Assembly: GCF_039544165.1 (NCBI RefSeq)
Contig: NZ_BAABLD010000008.1
Coordinates: 744,001 to 808,000 of the forward strand
From: Viridibacterium curvum
GTDB taxonomy: Bacteria > Pseudomonadota > Gammaproteobacteria > Burkholderiales > Rhodocyclaceae
Direction of reading: 5' to 3'
DNA length: 64,000 nt
Shown here: positions 32,123-39,619 of the stretch, one piece after another
Position numbering within the stretch: position 1 is the first letter of the stretch
Layout of the letters: every line of letters starts with the position of its first letter
The notes under the pieces: generated by a model
Databases searched by the model: none
Told to the model about the DNA's origin: nothing
What the model saw: the letters and a program-made list of their open reading frames with translations, nothing else
Program-made: the position numbers and the translations under genes

Positions 32123-32863
32123 CTAGTCACGTGTTGCTCGTTTTGCGTTCAGTTCCGAAGTGTAAGGACGAAGCTCGCCCTCGAAGTGCTCGACAATCTT
32201 CGTCCCCTCACACTCACAAGTCTCGCCTTCCTTCAGGCCATCACATTCGCAGACTCTGCCATAGAGCCACAGTTCAAGGTGCCCATCTGCGTTCATATCC
32301 GTTACATAGCCTACGCTTCCGGAGGCGTTCATGAATCCGTACTCTGAAGCATTGGCAAGCTCATAAATGCGATCTTCGCGGACCACTACCATGATCTTGT
32401 ACTCACGTTCCAGAACGTCTTCCTGCCCTTCCTTCTTCGGCTGACTGACCCTCTCGCAGCGCGACACAACCAGCGATTCCGGGTGGTCGCGCCGGGTATA
32501 TACGGTCACATTCTCTGACTCACATTTGTGGGCGCGGAAAATGAGCCAGACCTGCTCGGCAATCTCGTCAGAGAACATCAACGCCAGCTCGCCCTGACCT
32601 TCGAGGCGGGAGACCTCAAACCTGGCTTGTTCCCGGGGTTCACAAGCGGCGGCGATTTCCGCGCCAGACGCCTGTTCGCATGTCTCGTCCTGACCCTCCG
32701 CCGATTCATCACCTTCGTCCGCGGTCTCGACGGTCTCCGTCTCAGACTCTGTGGTCACGACGGCATCGGACTTCAGGACAAAGTAGATGCCACCCAGCAA
32801 CAGTGCAGTCATCAGGAGGACCAGCACTATTTCGGTACGGGAGGGTTGGCTAGCGGGCTTCAT
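32123..32863 (-). CDS. Hypothetical single-pass membrane protein with acidic linker
   Basis: The 246-residue protein has one transmembrane helix (about 12-30), then an acidic stretch rich in Glu and Thr, and an extracytoplasmic domain with many cysteines. Near the C-terminus DMNADGHLELW resembles the calcium-binding DxDxDG loop also seen (DLDSDGRID) in the exported protein encoded divergently at 33055. The start ATG at 32863 begins the positively charged N-terminus. It lies downstream of the duplicated upstream module and may share its regulation. No family is recognised. Confidence 0.65.
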   Translation of the reverse strand: MKPASQPSRTEIVLVLLMTALLLGGIYFVLKSDAVVTTESETETVETADEGDESAEGQDETCEQASGAEIAAACEPREQARFEVSRLEGQGELALMFSDEIAEQVWLIFRAHKCESENVTVYTRRDHPESLVVSRCERVSQPKKEGQEDVLEREYKIMVVVREDRIYELANASEYGFMNASGSVGYVTDMNADGHLELWLYGRVCECDGLKEGETCECEGTKIVEHFEGELRPYTSELNAKRATRD

Positions 32864-32923
32864 CTTGGTTCCTCGTGGAATGACGAGGCCATTCTGCCCG
32901 GTTTGATAGAGCGAAAACGGCTT

Positions 32924-33012
32924 GTGAAGATTCCTTCCGCGCCCCGGAAGAAAGTCGGCCGGTAGCGGCGTTGAGCCTTCCACGGGCGCAGTTTGAAGAT
33001 GGCATCACGGCC
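32924..33012. repeat. Upstream module copy A (shared with SPFH gene)
   Basis: An 89-nt segment in the divergent region between the hypothetical genes at 32863 and 33055 is repeated, with about four bases of five identical, at 34031-34118 in front of the SPFH gene. It contains a hairpin core (CTTCCG at 32934-32939, CGGAAG at 32945-32950), a GGAAGAAAGTCGG box and a TTGAGCCTTCCACGG box. Conservation outside genes suggests shared regulation or a recent duplication. Confidence 0.7.
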
Positions 33013-33054
33013 AGGCGACATGCCGGCCCTCTTCAGACAAACCGGGAGGACACC

Positions 33055-33825
33055 ATGAACAAGAGCATCACCCAGACCTGGCGCAACCTGCGCCGCTACA
33101 AGGCGCACTGGCTGTACCTGCTGTGCATGATCGGCGCCATCGCACTGGCGTATTCGACCGCTGCCAATGCGCAGGACACTCCGTCGCCCACTCCCGGTTT
33201 CGTCAGTCTCGGAGACGGTGGCCGCTACGAGCGCGACGCGCTGCCGCGCAGCCCCGGCTGGCAAGGCCTGTTCTGTGACAAGAAGGGCTGCGAACTGCGC
33301 CGGGCGCGCGTGCGCATCGCGCTGGCCGAAGAAGAAAACGTCCTGGGTGAGCTGGAGCCCAGCGAGGAGCTGCTGATCGACGATTCGCCACTCGCCGTTT
33401 TCAACGCACTGAACCTTGCAACAGGCCCGGTCACCACCCATTACCAGCCGGACGAGAACCATCCGACCACGCAGCATCGCAGCCTGCACAAGCTGGGCTA
33501 CTGGAAGCTGCCGGGCAGTGACTCGCTGAAGCTGTCGTGGGTGAAGCTGGCCGACGGCAGCTTCCGCTACCACCTCGGTGATGGCACGACGAAGCAGTTC
33601 CTCTTCCGCACCGACGCAGAAGGGCATTACGGCGAAGACACCACGCCCATCGTGCACTGGGTGGGAGATCTGGACAGCGACGGCCGCATCGACTTCATCG
33701 TGAGCCTGCCGGGCAGCAGCTGCGGCTACGACTATCGTTTGTATATGTCATCGCAGGCCCGTGAGGGACAGCTTGTGGGCAAGGCCGCACACTTCACGGG
33801 CAGCATGCCGGCCTGCGGTTGCTGA
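33055..33825 (+). CDS. Hypothetical exported protein
   Basis: The 256-residue protein has an N-terminal hydrophobic helix (LYLLCMIGAIALAYSTAANA, likely signal peptide cleaved near residue 40). A globular exported domain follows, whose C-terminal third holds a DLDSDGRIDFIV calcium-loop-like motif and a cysteine-rich end (CGYDYRLY, PACGC). No family is recognised. AGGAGGA-like GGGAGGACACC precedes the ATG. It lies downstream of upstream-module copy A and is followed by a terminator, so it is probably monocistronic. The shared calcium-loop motif links it to the divergent gene at 32863. Confidence 0.75.
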   Translation: MNKSITQTWRNLRRYKAHWLYLLCMIGAIALAYSTAANAQDTPSPTPGFVSLGDGGRYERDALPRSPGWQGLFCDKKGCELRRARVRIALAEEENVLGELEPSEELLIDDSPLAVFNALNLATGPVTTHYQPDENHPTTQHRSLHKLGYWKLPGSDSLKLSWVKLADGSFRYHLGDGTTKQFLFRTDAEGHYGEDTTPIVHWVGDLDSDGRIDFIVSLPGSSCGYDYRLYMSSQAREGQLVGKAAHFTGSMPACGC

Positions 33826-33844
33826 ACTGTCTTTTCCAGCTGAA

Positions 33845-33882
33845 GGCGAACCGGGCCTTGCCCGGTTCGCCATTTTCATTTC
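33845..33882 (+). terminator. Rho-independent terminator
   Basis: GGCGAACCGGG (33845-33855) pairs with CCCGGTTCGCC (33861-33871) over a 5-nt loop and is followed by ATTTTCATTTCT. It ends the transcript of the exported protein gene at 33055. Confidence 0.85.
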
Positions 33883-33923
33883 TGGTTGGCAACAGATCCC
33901 GCGTCTTTGGCAACAACCCCACA

Positions 33924-34008
33924 CCGTCATTCCCGCGCAGGCGGGAATCCAGCGACTTTACGAGCTTGCGATTACGACACAGGATTCCCGCCTTCGCGGG
34001 AATGACGG
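33924..34008. repeat. Interspersed repeat, GTCATTCCCGC family, copy 1
   Basis: This 85-bp element has inverted ends (CCGTCATTCCCGCG and CGCGGGAATGACGG). Its inner sequence is almost identical, in reverse orientation, to the element at 47371-47440. Such repeats are scattered in many betaproteobacterial genomes. It sits in the 337-bp gap before the SPFH gene, which also holds a terminator and upstream-module copy B but no gene. Confidence 0.75.
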
Positions 34009-34030
34009 CATTTGTTCATTTGTCCCCGAC

Positions 34031-34118
34031 GTGAAGATTCCTTCCGCCCCCCGGAAGAAAGTCGGAAGGCCGCGTCATTGAGCCTTCCACGGCCCCGGTT
34101 CGAAGATGGCATCACGGC
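34031..34118 (+). repeat. Upstream module copy B
   Basis: This is a second copy of the 32924-33012 segment. It has the same GTGAAGATTCCTTCCGC start, GGAAGAAAGTCGG box, TTGAGCCTTCCACGG box and GATGGCATCACGGC end. It finishes 44 nt before the SPFH start codon and probably carries its promoter. Confidence 0.7.
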
Positions 34119-34162
34119 AAGGCAATCACGCCAGCCACCACCGAACCGAAGGGAGCACCGCC

Positions 34163-35413
34163 ATGAACATGCCTCGTATGAACCGTATCTCCGCCGCCCT
34201 GCGCGCCCTGCGCATGAAGATCTCCGGCCGGCTGCAGACGCCTGACGCCGTCAAGCTCGACGGCCTGCGCAGCGTCGTGCGCCCGCTGATTCTCGTCACC
34301 CTCGTCGGTGGTGTGGGCTACGCGGTGATCAAGCATCCGCCCGTGACGACGGTGGAGCGCGGCGAAGTGGGCCTGCGCACCAACCAGCTGACGGGTTCGG
34401 TGACCGAGGTGCGCGACAGTTCGACCCTGCTCATCCCCGGGCTGCACCAGATCCGCCGCCTCTCGCTGCGCGACCAGATCTACCGCGCCGAGCGCAGCGC
34501 GACAGCGGAAGGTGAAGCCCCCTTCCAGTCGCTCGAGGGCATGTCGCTGGGCGTTGAGCTGACCGTGCGCTACGCGCTGGACCCGGCGCGCGTCAGCGCG
34601 ATTGCGAAGTCGCTGCCCGATGACATTGGTGGCCAGGTCGTTGAGCCCGAAGTGCAGGGCGTGGTCTACAAGACCTTCACGCGTTACACGGTGCGCGAGA
34701 TCTTTTCGACCAAGCGCGCCGAGATCCAGCAAAGCATCGAAGCCGAGCTCAAGCCCAAGCTCGCGGCGGACGGCATCATCCTGCGCGGCGTGATGATGGG
34801 CAAGGTCGACTTGCCGGCCGAGTACCGCGCCGGTCTCGACCACCTGCTGTCCGAAGAGCTCGCCACCGAGAAGATGCGTTACACGCTGGAGCTCAAGGAA
34901 AAGCAGGTCAAGCAAACCGAGCTGGAAAGCGCTGCCGAAGCCGTGCGCCGCGAGAAAGCCGCCGAAGCGGCCGGCAACGAACAGGTAATCGCCGCCAAGG
35001 CGCAGGCTGAAGCGATGAAGCATGTGCTGCCGTTCAAGGAGAAGCAGATCCAGCAACGCGAGCTGGAAGCCAACGCCGAGAAAATCGCCCGCATCAAACG
35101 CGCCGAAGCCGAGGCTGAAGCACGCAAGATCGAAGTCGTCGCCGAGGCCGAATCGCGCCAGAAGCTCGCGAGTGCCGATGCCTACCGCGTCGAAGTGATG
35201 GGCAAAGCCGCCAGCGCGCAGATGGAGCGCGATGGTGCCTTGCTGTCGAAACACCCGCTGCTGATCCAGAAGGCCATGGCCGACAAGCTCAGCGACAAGA
35301 TCTCGGTGATCATCGCCCCGCCCAACACCGGCGGCTTCATTGGCAGCAACCTCATCGGCAACGGCGCTGCGCCGGCCCCCGCGCCCAAGACCGCTGAAGA
35401 AGGAGCCGAATGA
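34163..35413 (+). CDS. SPFH/Band 7 domain membrane protein
   Basis: The 416-residue protein has an N-terminal transmembrane helix (about 42-58) and a Band 7 (prohibitin-homology) domain at about 60-235 (VERGEVGLRTNQLTGSV, VELTVRYALDP, VYKTFTRYTVREIFSTKRAEI). A long Glu/Ala/Lys coiled coil (about 240-360) and a Pro/Ala tail follow. Such proteins form large membrane rings or rafts and often assist proteases or respond to envelope stress. AAGGGAG lies 7 nt before the ATG. The next gene overlaps its stop (ATGATG). Confidence 0.9.
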   Translation: MNMPRMNRISAALRALRMKISGRLQTPDAVKLDGLRSVVRPLILVTLVGGVGYAVIKHPPVTTVERGEVGLRTNQLTGSVTEVRDSSTLLIPGLHQIRRLSLRDQIYRAERSATAEGEAPFQSLEGMSLGVELTVRYALDPARVSAIAKSLPDDIGGQVVEPEVQGVVYKTFTRYTVREIFSTKRAEIQQSIEAELKPKLAADGIILRGVMMGKVDLPAEYRAGLDHLLSEELATEKMRYTLELKEKQVKQTELESAAEAVRREKAAEAAGNEQVIAAKAQAEAMKHVLPFKEKQIQQRELEANAEKIARIKRAEAEAEARKIEVVAEAESRQKLASADAYRVEVMGKAASAQMERDGALLSKHPLLIQKAMADKLSDKISVIIAPPNTGGFIGSNLIGNGAAPAPAPKTAEEGAE

Positions 35414-36909
35414 TGCTCGCCACCGCACTCACCGTCATGGCCATCGTGACGCAGGACCAGACCGCCCTGCGCGCCGCACCGCGTGACTCGGCACCGCAGC
35501 AGGTCCAGCTCGCGCAGGGCGAGAGCCTGGAAGTGCGCGGCCAGAAGGGCGACTTCCTGCAGGTGTGGGATCACCGCCGCGAGCGCGGCGGCTACCTGCG
35601 CGCCACCCAGGTGCGGCGCTACACCCTCAACGCCGAATCCGCCCCGGCACTGCTCGCCGTCACACAGTTCGTTCGCGACACGCCGGGGCAGGAGGCGCTG
35701 GGCATCAGCCACGCAGCGGCCTTCCTGCACGCTGCACCGGCCGAGGCGATCACGCCGGAAGCCTTCGATGCCCTGGGCACCATGGCCGATCGCCTCGCCC
35801 GCCGCGCTTCGCAATCACGCGGCAAGGCCGGTGACGTGCTGACCGCGCAGCAACTCGAAGTCGTCGCTGCGTATGGGGTCTCGATGCAGAGCTTCGAACG
35901 CGACGGCCAGATGCAGATCTGCTACGACGGCGAAGCCTTCCGCCGCGTGATGGCACTGCCGAAAAGCACGCCCGAGCAGAAGGCCCGCGCCGCGCTGGCC
36001 CTCACGCGCCACGACTGCGTGAGCCCCACGCTGACGCCCACCGAGCGTGCCAGCCTCGACGCCTGGCGTTACGACGTGCTGAGCCGCGTCGACACCACGC
36101 CCCTGCCCGAGCACCTGAAGAACCGCATCCACATGCGACGCGCCGGTGTGCTGTCTGCCATCGCGTATCAACAGGCACGCCGTAACGAGAACCCGATGGA
36201 AACGGCCCAGCGTGCACTCGGCAGCCTCGCCGCGATCAACAAGAGCGAGCTCACCGAAGACGACGCCAACAGCTACAGCGATGCCGCCGTGCGCGTCGGT
36301 GCCGTGCGCTGGGCCGCCGAACTGCCGGGCAAGCCCGCCAGCCTGAGCCTGACGACCCGCGCCGGCCAACCCGGTGAAACCTGCATCCAGTTGATCGACG
36401 CCAAGGAGAACAAGAAAATCGCCGGGCCGTCCCAAGATTTTCGCAGCCCCCCTGGGGGGCAGCCTGGGCCGAATGGCCCAGGTGGGGGTGCAAGCAGTGC
36501 GGTGTTCGAGCGCTGCACCTGGGGCACGGTGTGGACTGCCTCGGCCAGCGTCAACGCGCAACGCACAGCCGTCACGGTCGCTGTGCAGACCGGGGAGACC
36601 TGGCGCGAACTGTGGCTGTTCCGCAAGGGCGAAGAAGGCTGGAACGTCGATGTGATCCCGCCTTCCGCCAACTTCACGACCGAAGGCCCGGCCATCGGCT
36701 ACATCGAGTTCGCCGGCTGGGTGCCCGGCAACCAGCAGATCCTTGCCGCGCGCGAAGTACGCGTCGACGGCCGCTACAAGCGCAGCTTCGAGATCCTCAA
36801 CCTCGACAGCCTGCAGGTCGCCCGCTGGGCCGACCGCTTCGAGTCACTGGCCGCCTTCTACAAGTGGCAGGACCCGCGCTGGAAGGGTACGACGGTGAGC
36901 GTGCGCTGA
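35410..36909 (+). CDS. Hypothetical exported protein with SH3-like domain, coupled to SPFH gene
   Basis: The 499-residue protein begins with a short hydrophobic stretch and an SH3-like repeat (TALRAAPRDSAPQQVQLAQGESLEVRG split over residues 18-45, then VWDHRRERGGYLRATQV). A helical middle and a beta-rich C-terminus follow. Between about residues 343 and 362 lies a collagen-like Pro/Gly stretch encoded by nested palindromes (36447-36482), which looks like an in-frame repeat insertion. The start overlaps the SPFH stop, so the two proteins are likely partners. No enzyme motif was recognised. Confidence 0.75.
   Translation: MMLATALTVMAIVTQDQTALRAAPRDSAPQQVQLAQGESLEVRGQKGDFLQVWDHRRERGGYLRATQVRRYTLNAESAPALLAVTQFVRDTPGQEALGISHAAAFLHAAPAEAITPEAFDALGTMADRLARRASQSRGKAGDVLTAQQLEVVAAYGVSMQSFERDGQMQICYDGEAFRRVMALPKSTPEQKARAALALTRHDCVSPTLTPTERASLDAWRYDVLSRVDTTPLPEHLKNRIHMRRAGVLSAIAYQQARRNENPMETAQRALGSLAAINKSELTEDDANSYSDAAVRVGAVRWAAELPGKPASLSLTTRAGQPGETCIQLIDAKENKKIAGPSQDFRSPPGGQPGPNGPGGGASSAVFERCTWGTVWTASASVNAQRTAVTVAVQTGETWRELWLFRKGEEGWNVDVIPPSANFTTEGPAIGYIEFAGWVPGNQQILAAREVRVDGRYKRSFEILNLDSLQVARWADRFESLAAFYKWQDPRWKGTTVSVR
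36447..36482. repeat. Nested palindromes inside a coding region
   Basis: CCCCCC (36447-36452) / GGGGGG (36454-36459) and CCTGGGCC (36463-36470) / GGCCCAGG (36475-36482) lie next to each other inside the gene at 35410. They encode an in-frame Pro/Gly-rich insertion. Upstream GAAAATC and GATTTTC (about 36414-36442) add a further inverted pair. The segment behaves like a REP-type element captured in a reading frame. Confidence 0.6.
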
Positions 36910-36913
36910 GCAC

Positions 36914-36991
36914 TACGCATTGCGCATCTTTGATTTCGCTATCGTTCGGGCAAACTGCCGGTAAGCTCAGTACAAGGATGCGCAATGCGTA
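36914..36991. promoter_or_regulatory. 15-bp inverted repeat bracketing the carbamoyltransferase promoter
   Basis: TACGCATTGCGCATC (36914-36928) is repeated as its exact inverse, GATGCGCAATGCGTA (36977-36991), 48 bp apart. The second arm covers the start codon (36985). Each arm also holds a small inverted pair (CGCA-T-TGCG), so each could bind a dimer. The promoter must lie between the arms. The downstream protein carries an N-terminal helix-turn-helix, which makes autoregulation the obvious idea. Confidence 0.7.
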
Positions 36992-38265
36992 CATCACAAC
37001 AGGACTTCCTCCGTAGCCACCTGCAGGCCACGAAGCTCACCCGCGAGCAGTTCGCCAACCAGCTGGGCATCAAGAAGCGCGCGCTGGACACCTGGCTGCT
37101 GCCAGATAGTTCGAAGGAGGCGCGCCGGATGCCGGACGCCGTGCGCCAGCTCATCACGCAACGCTGGCCGCTGGGATCAGGGGCGCTCGCCGACGGCACC
37201 CTGCTCGACAGCCTGAAGTGCGAGGGCGTGCCTCACGTGCTGAGCGTGAGCCAGTTCAACCGCGACTCGCTCGAAGCCCTGTTCCGCATCGCGCAGCTGC
37301 TGGAGCCGGTCGCCCAGCGACGCAAGGTCTGCCCCGTGCTCGACGGCGCGGTACTCGGCAACCTTTTCTTCGAACCCAGCACGCGCACGCGGCTCTCCTT
37401 CGGTGCCGCCTTCGCGCGGCTCGGGGGATCGATCTGCGACACCACGGGCTTCACCTTCTCGTCGATGGCCAAGGGCGAATCACTCGCCGACACGGCACGC
37501 GTCGTCGCCGGCTACTTCGACATCCTCGTGCTGCGTCATCCGGACACCGGCTCGGTTGCGCGCTTCGCTCAGGACATCGAAGTGCCCGTCATCAACGGCG
37601 GCGATGGCGCGGGCGAACACCCCACGCAGGCTCTGCTCGACATCTACACCATCGAGCAGGAGTTCCGCCGCCTCGGCAAATCCATCGACGGCAGCTGCAT
37701 CGCCCTGGTCGGCGACCTGCGCCACGGCCGCGCCGTGCAGTCGCTGTTCCGCCTGCTGCAGGTGTTCAAGGGCGTGCACTTCAAGCTCGTCGCACCGAGT
37801 GCGCTGGCCATGCCCGCCGAGCTCATCGAAACCGCTAGCGCTGCGGGCCACAAAGTGACACAGCACAGCACGCTGGACACCGGCCTCAAGGGCGCTGACG
37901 TCATCTACGCCACACGCATCCAGCGCGAACGCATGACGACCGAAATCATGGAGAGCTACCCGGAGCGCTTCCGCATCGACAAGGCGGTGATCCGCCGCGT
38001 CGCGCAGAAAGACGCCGTGATCCTGCACCCCCTGCCGCGCGACAGCGACCCGGCCGCCAACGACCTCGCGACCGACCTCGACGACGACCCGCGCCTCGCC
38101 ATCTTCCGCCAGACCGACAACGGCATTGCCGTACGCATGGCGGTGTTTGCGGTGTTGCTAGGGGTGGAGAGCCAGCTATCGTCCGCGATGCGCGATGCCC
38201 GGTGGCGACGGCCTGCTCGAATCGGCAAACAGGATGCGGCTTTTCACCGACCTGTTGGCGGGTGA
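36985..38265 (+). CDS. pyrB: Aspartate carbamoyltransferase with N-terminal helix-turn-helix extension
   Basis: The 426-residue protein has an N-terminal 75-residue extension with an HTH-like segment (LTREQFANQLGIKKRALDTW, about 18-37). A complete ATCase follows: STRTR at 132-136 (carbamoyl phosphate loop), HPTQALLD and HPLPR. ATCase joins carbamoyl phosphate and aspartate in pyrimidine synthesis. E. coli PyrB is 311 residues. The tail after VFAVLLGVE (about 30 residues) is not part of the family. AAGGA precedes the ATG. The gene stands alone behind a striking inverted repeat. Regulation by its own HTH is inferred. Confidence 0.9.
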   Translation: MRTSQQDFLRSHLQATKLTREQFANQLGIKKRALDTWLLPDSSKEARRMPDAVRQLITQRWPLGSGALADGTLLDSLKCEGVPHVLSVSQFNRDSLEALFRIAQLLEPVAQRRKVCPVLDGAVLGNLFFEPSTRTRLSFGAAFARLGGSICDTTGFTFSSMAKGESLADTARVVAGYFDILVLRHPDTGSVARFAQDIEVPVINGGDGAGEHPTQALLDIYTIEQEFRRLGKSIDGSCIALVGDLRHGRAVQSLFRLLQVFKGVHFKLVAPSALAMPAELIETASAAGHKVTQHSTLDTGLKGADVIYATRIQRERMTTEIMESYPERFRIDKAVIRRVAQKDAVILHPLPRDSDPAANDLATDLDDDPRLAIFRQTDNGIAVRMAVFAVLLGVESQLSSAMRDARWRRPARIGKQDAAFHRPVGG

Positions 38266-38371
38266 GGCACGCTGGCGAATGCTGCAGGCCTCCAGGCAGC
38301 AGGCAAGATGCGACGGTCCGCGACAGCCCCACACCGTTGGCTCAAACCTGAACGCTCGGAAAAACTCATGT

Positions 38372-38875
38372 TCATTGCACTTCAATGAACTCTGTCGCCG
38401 GCATGCGCACCACAGCTGGCGCTCCCTTTGCAGATACTGAAATGGAAATCGGTACATCACCAATTTCTGAGCACACGTCGTGTCCATCGGAAATCAGCAG
38501 CGAACCACCTCGATACACCTTTACCCTGACACCCGTTCGTGTTGCACACCAACCAACCGGATGCCACCGCAGCGCAAACTCCGGCTGCACGACAACGCGC
38601 ACGGCAGTACCGGATAGCTTGCAGGTCACGGTCTTGCGATGCTGTTTAGTACGATAGTGCACTTCATCGCTGGAGGTAATCGTGCGGAGCTCTTCCGTAT
38701 TCCATCTTTTGGGATACCAGTCGGCAAGAAGCTCCACTCCATCTTCATTCCAGGCTCGCTCGATCTTCACTTCAAGTTGGGTGGGCGTACACATTACGCC
38801 GACGACGACATGCAGTTGATCGGCAAACGCCGCTTGCGACAGCAACATCAGCGGAAGAAGAAGTATCCGTTGCAT
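38372..38875 (-). CDS. Small exported hypothetical protein
   Basis: The 167-residue product has a signal peptide (MQRILLLPLMLLSQAAFA) and a mature part with several cysteines and beta-strand patterns. No family is recognised. The surrounding 1.2 kb is AT-richer than the rest of the window, suggesting acquired DNA. The ATG at 38875 was chosen because it starts the signal peptide. It converges with the carbamoyltransferase gene. Confidence 0.7.
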   Translation of the reverse strand: MQRILLLPLMLLSQAAFADQLHVVVGVMCTPTQLEVKIERAWNEDGVELLADWYPKRWNTEELRTITSSDEVHYRTKQHRKTVTCKLSGTAVRVVVQPEFALRWHPVGWCATRTGVRVKVYRGGSLLISDGHDVCSEIGDVPISISVSAKGAPAVVRMPATEFIEVQ

Positions 38876-39102
38876 GCAGGAAGCCCGTAGTCTGATGTAA
38901 GTAATGAGTCTCGGTTGTGTTCCGGAAGTCGAAGCCTGGCGATGAATGCTCCGGATCAGAGCGATACTCACGCTCGTTCGTCAATCCACTTGCGGCGGAC
39001 GTTTCCCAAAAGAGCAGGCAAGCAGGGACAGCGCAAAGCGACTTCCAGCCTCCTGTCGAATCCACTACACGGGGAATTGCTTCGACAGCCTTGCCTCCGC
39101 AC
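38876..39102. other. Gene-free intergenic stretch
   Basis: There is no supportable gene, repeat or clear promoter in these 227 bases, which lie between two minus-strand genes. Base composition is AT-richer than the window average. Confidence 0.4.
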
Positions 39103-39579
39103 TCAATTTGTCGCCGCGCTCAGAAGTTTCTCCATGAAGATCTCGGCGACGTTGTTGTTGTTGTATTTCGGGATCTCGTAGAAGCCAAATTTCCTGAAAA
39201 CGATCAGCGCTGCCTCGGACTTCTTCATCGTGTCCAACCTGACCCTGCGCAACCCGCTCTCTCTGGCCACGTTGATGGCGTGGTGCATCAGGTCACCGCC
39301 TATTCCCCGCCGCTGGTATGAGGGCAGTACGAAGTAGCGTTTGATCTCTCCGATGCCCGCGTCGGGGTCGAGGGCTCTCAATGCAATGCTGCCGACAATC
39401 GCGTCGTCGTTCTTCACAACCCAAAGGTCGCCTCCGCAATCCTTGTATGCGGTTTTAACGTTGGCAATGTCTGGCGGCAGTTTGCTGCGGTCGAATTTGT
39501 AACCGCGGGACTCCTGCATGATCTGAAGGAATGCCTCCAGCGCGCCCTGCATCTCCGGTCTGAACGACACCAGGTTCAT
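39103..39579 (-). CDS. GNAT-family N-acetyltransferase
   Basis: The 158-residue protein has the acetyl-CoA loop (KRYFVLPSYQRRGIGGDLMHHAI) and a C-terminal EAALIVFRKFGFYEIPKYNNN segment typical of GNATs that acetylate small molecules. The ATG at 39579 begins MNLVSFRP and is preceded by AGGGTGAG. The reading frame is AT-richer, with codons such as AAT and AAA used more than in neighbours, which fits recent acquisition along with the adjoining gene at 38372. Substrate unknown. Confidence 0.85.
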   Translation of the reverse strand: MNLVSFRPEMQGALEAFLQIMQESRGYKFDRSKLPPDIANVKTAYKDCGGDLWVVKNDDAIVGSIALRALDPDAGIGEIKRYFVLPSYQRRGIGGDLMHHAINVARESGLRRVRLDTMKKSEAALIVFRKFGFYEIPKYNNNNVAEIFMEKLLSAATN

Positions 39580-39619
39580 CAGCTCACCCTTGAAGACTTT
39601 GTGGCGCAATACGCTTCGT

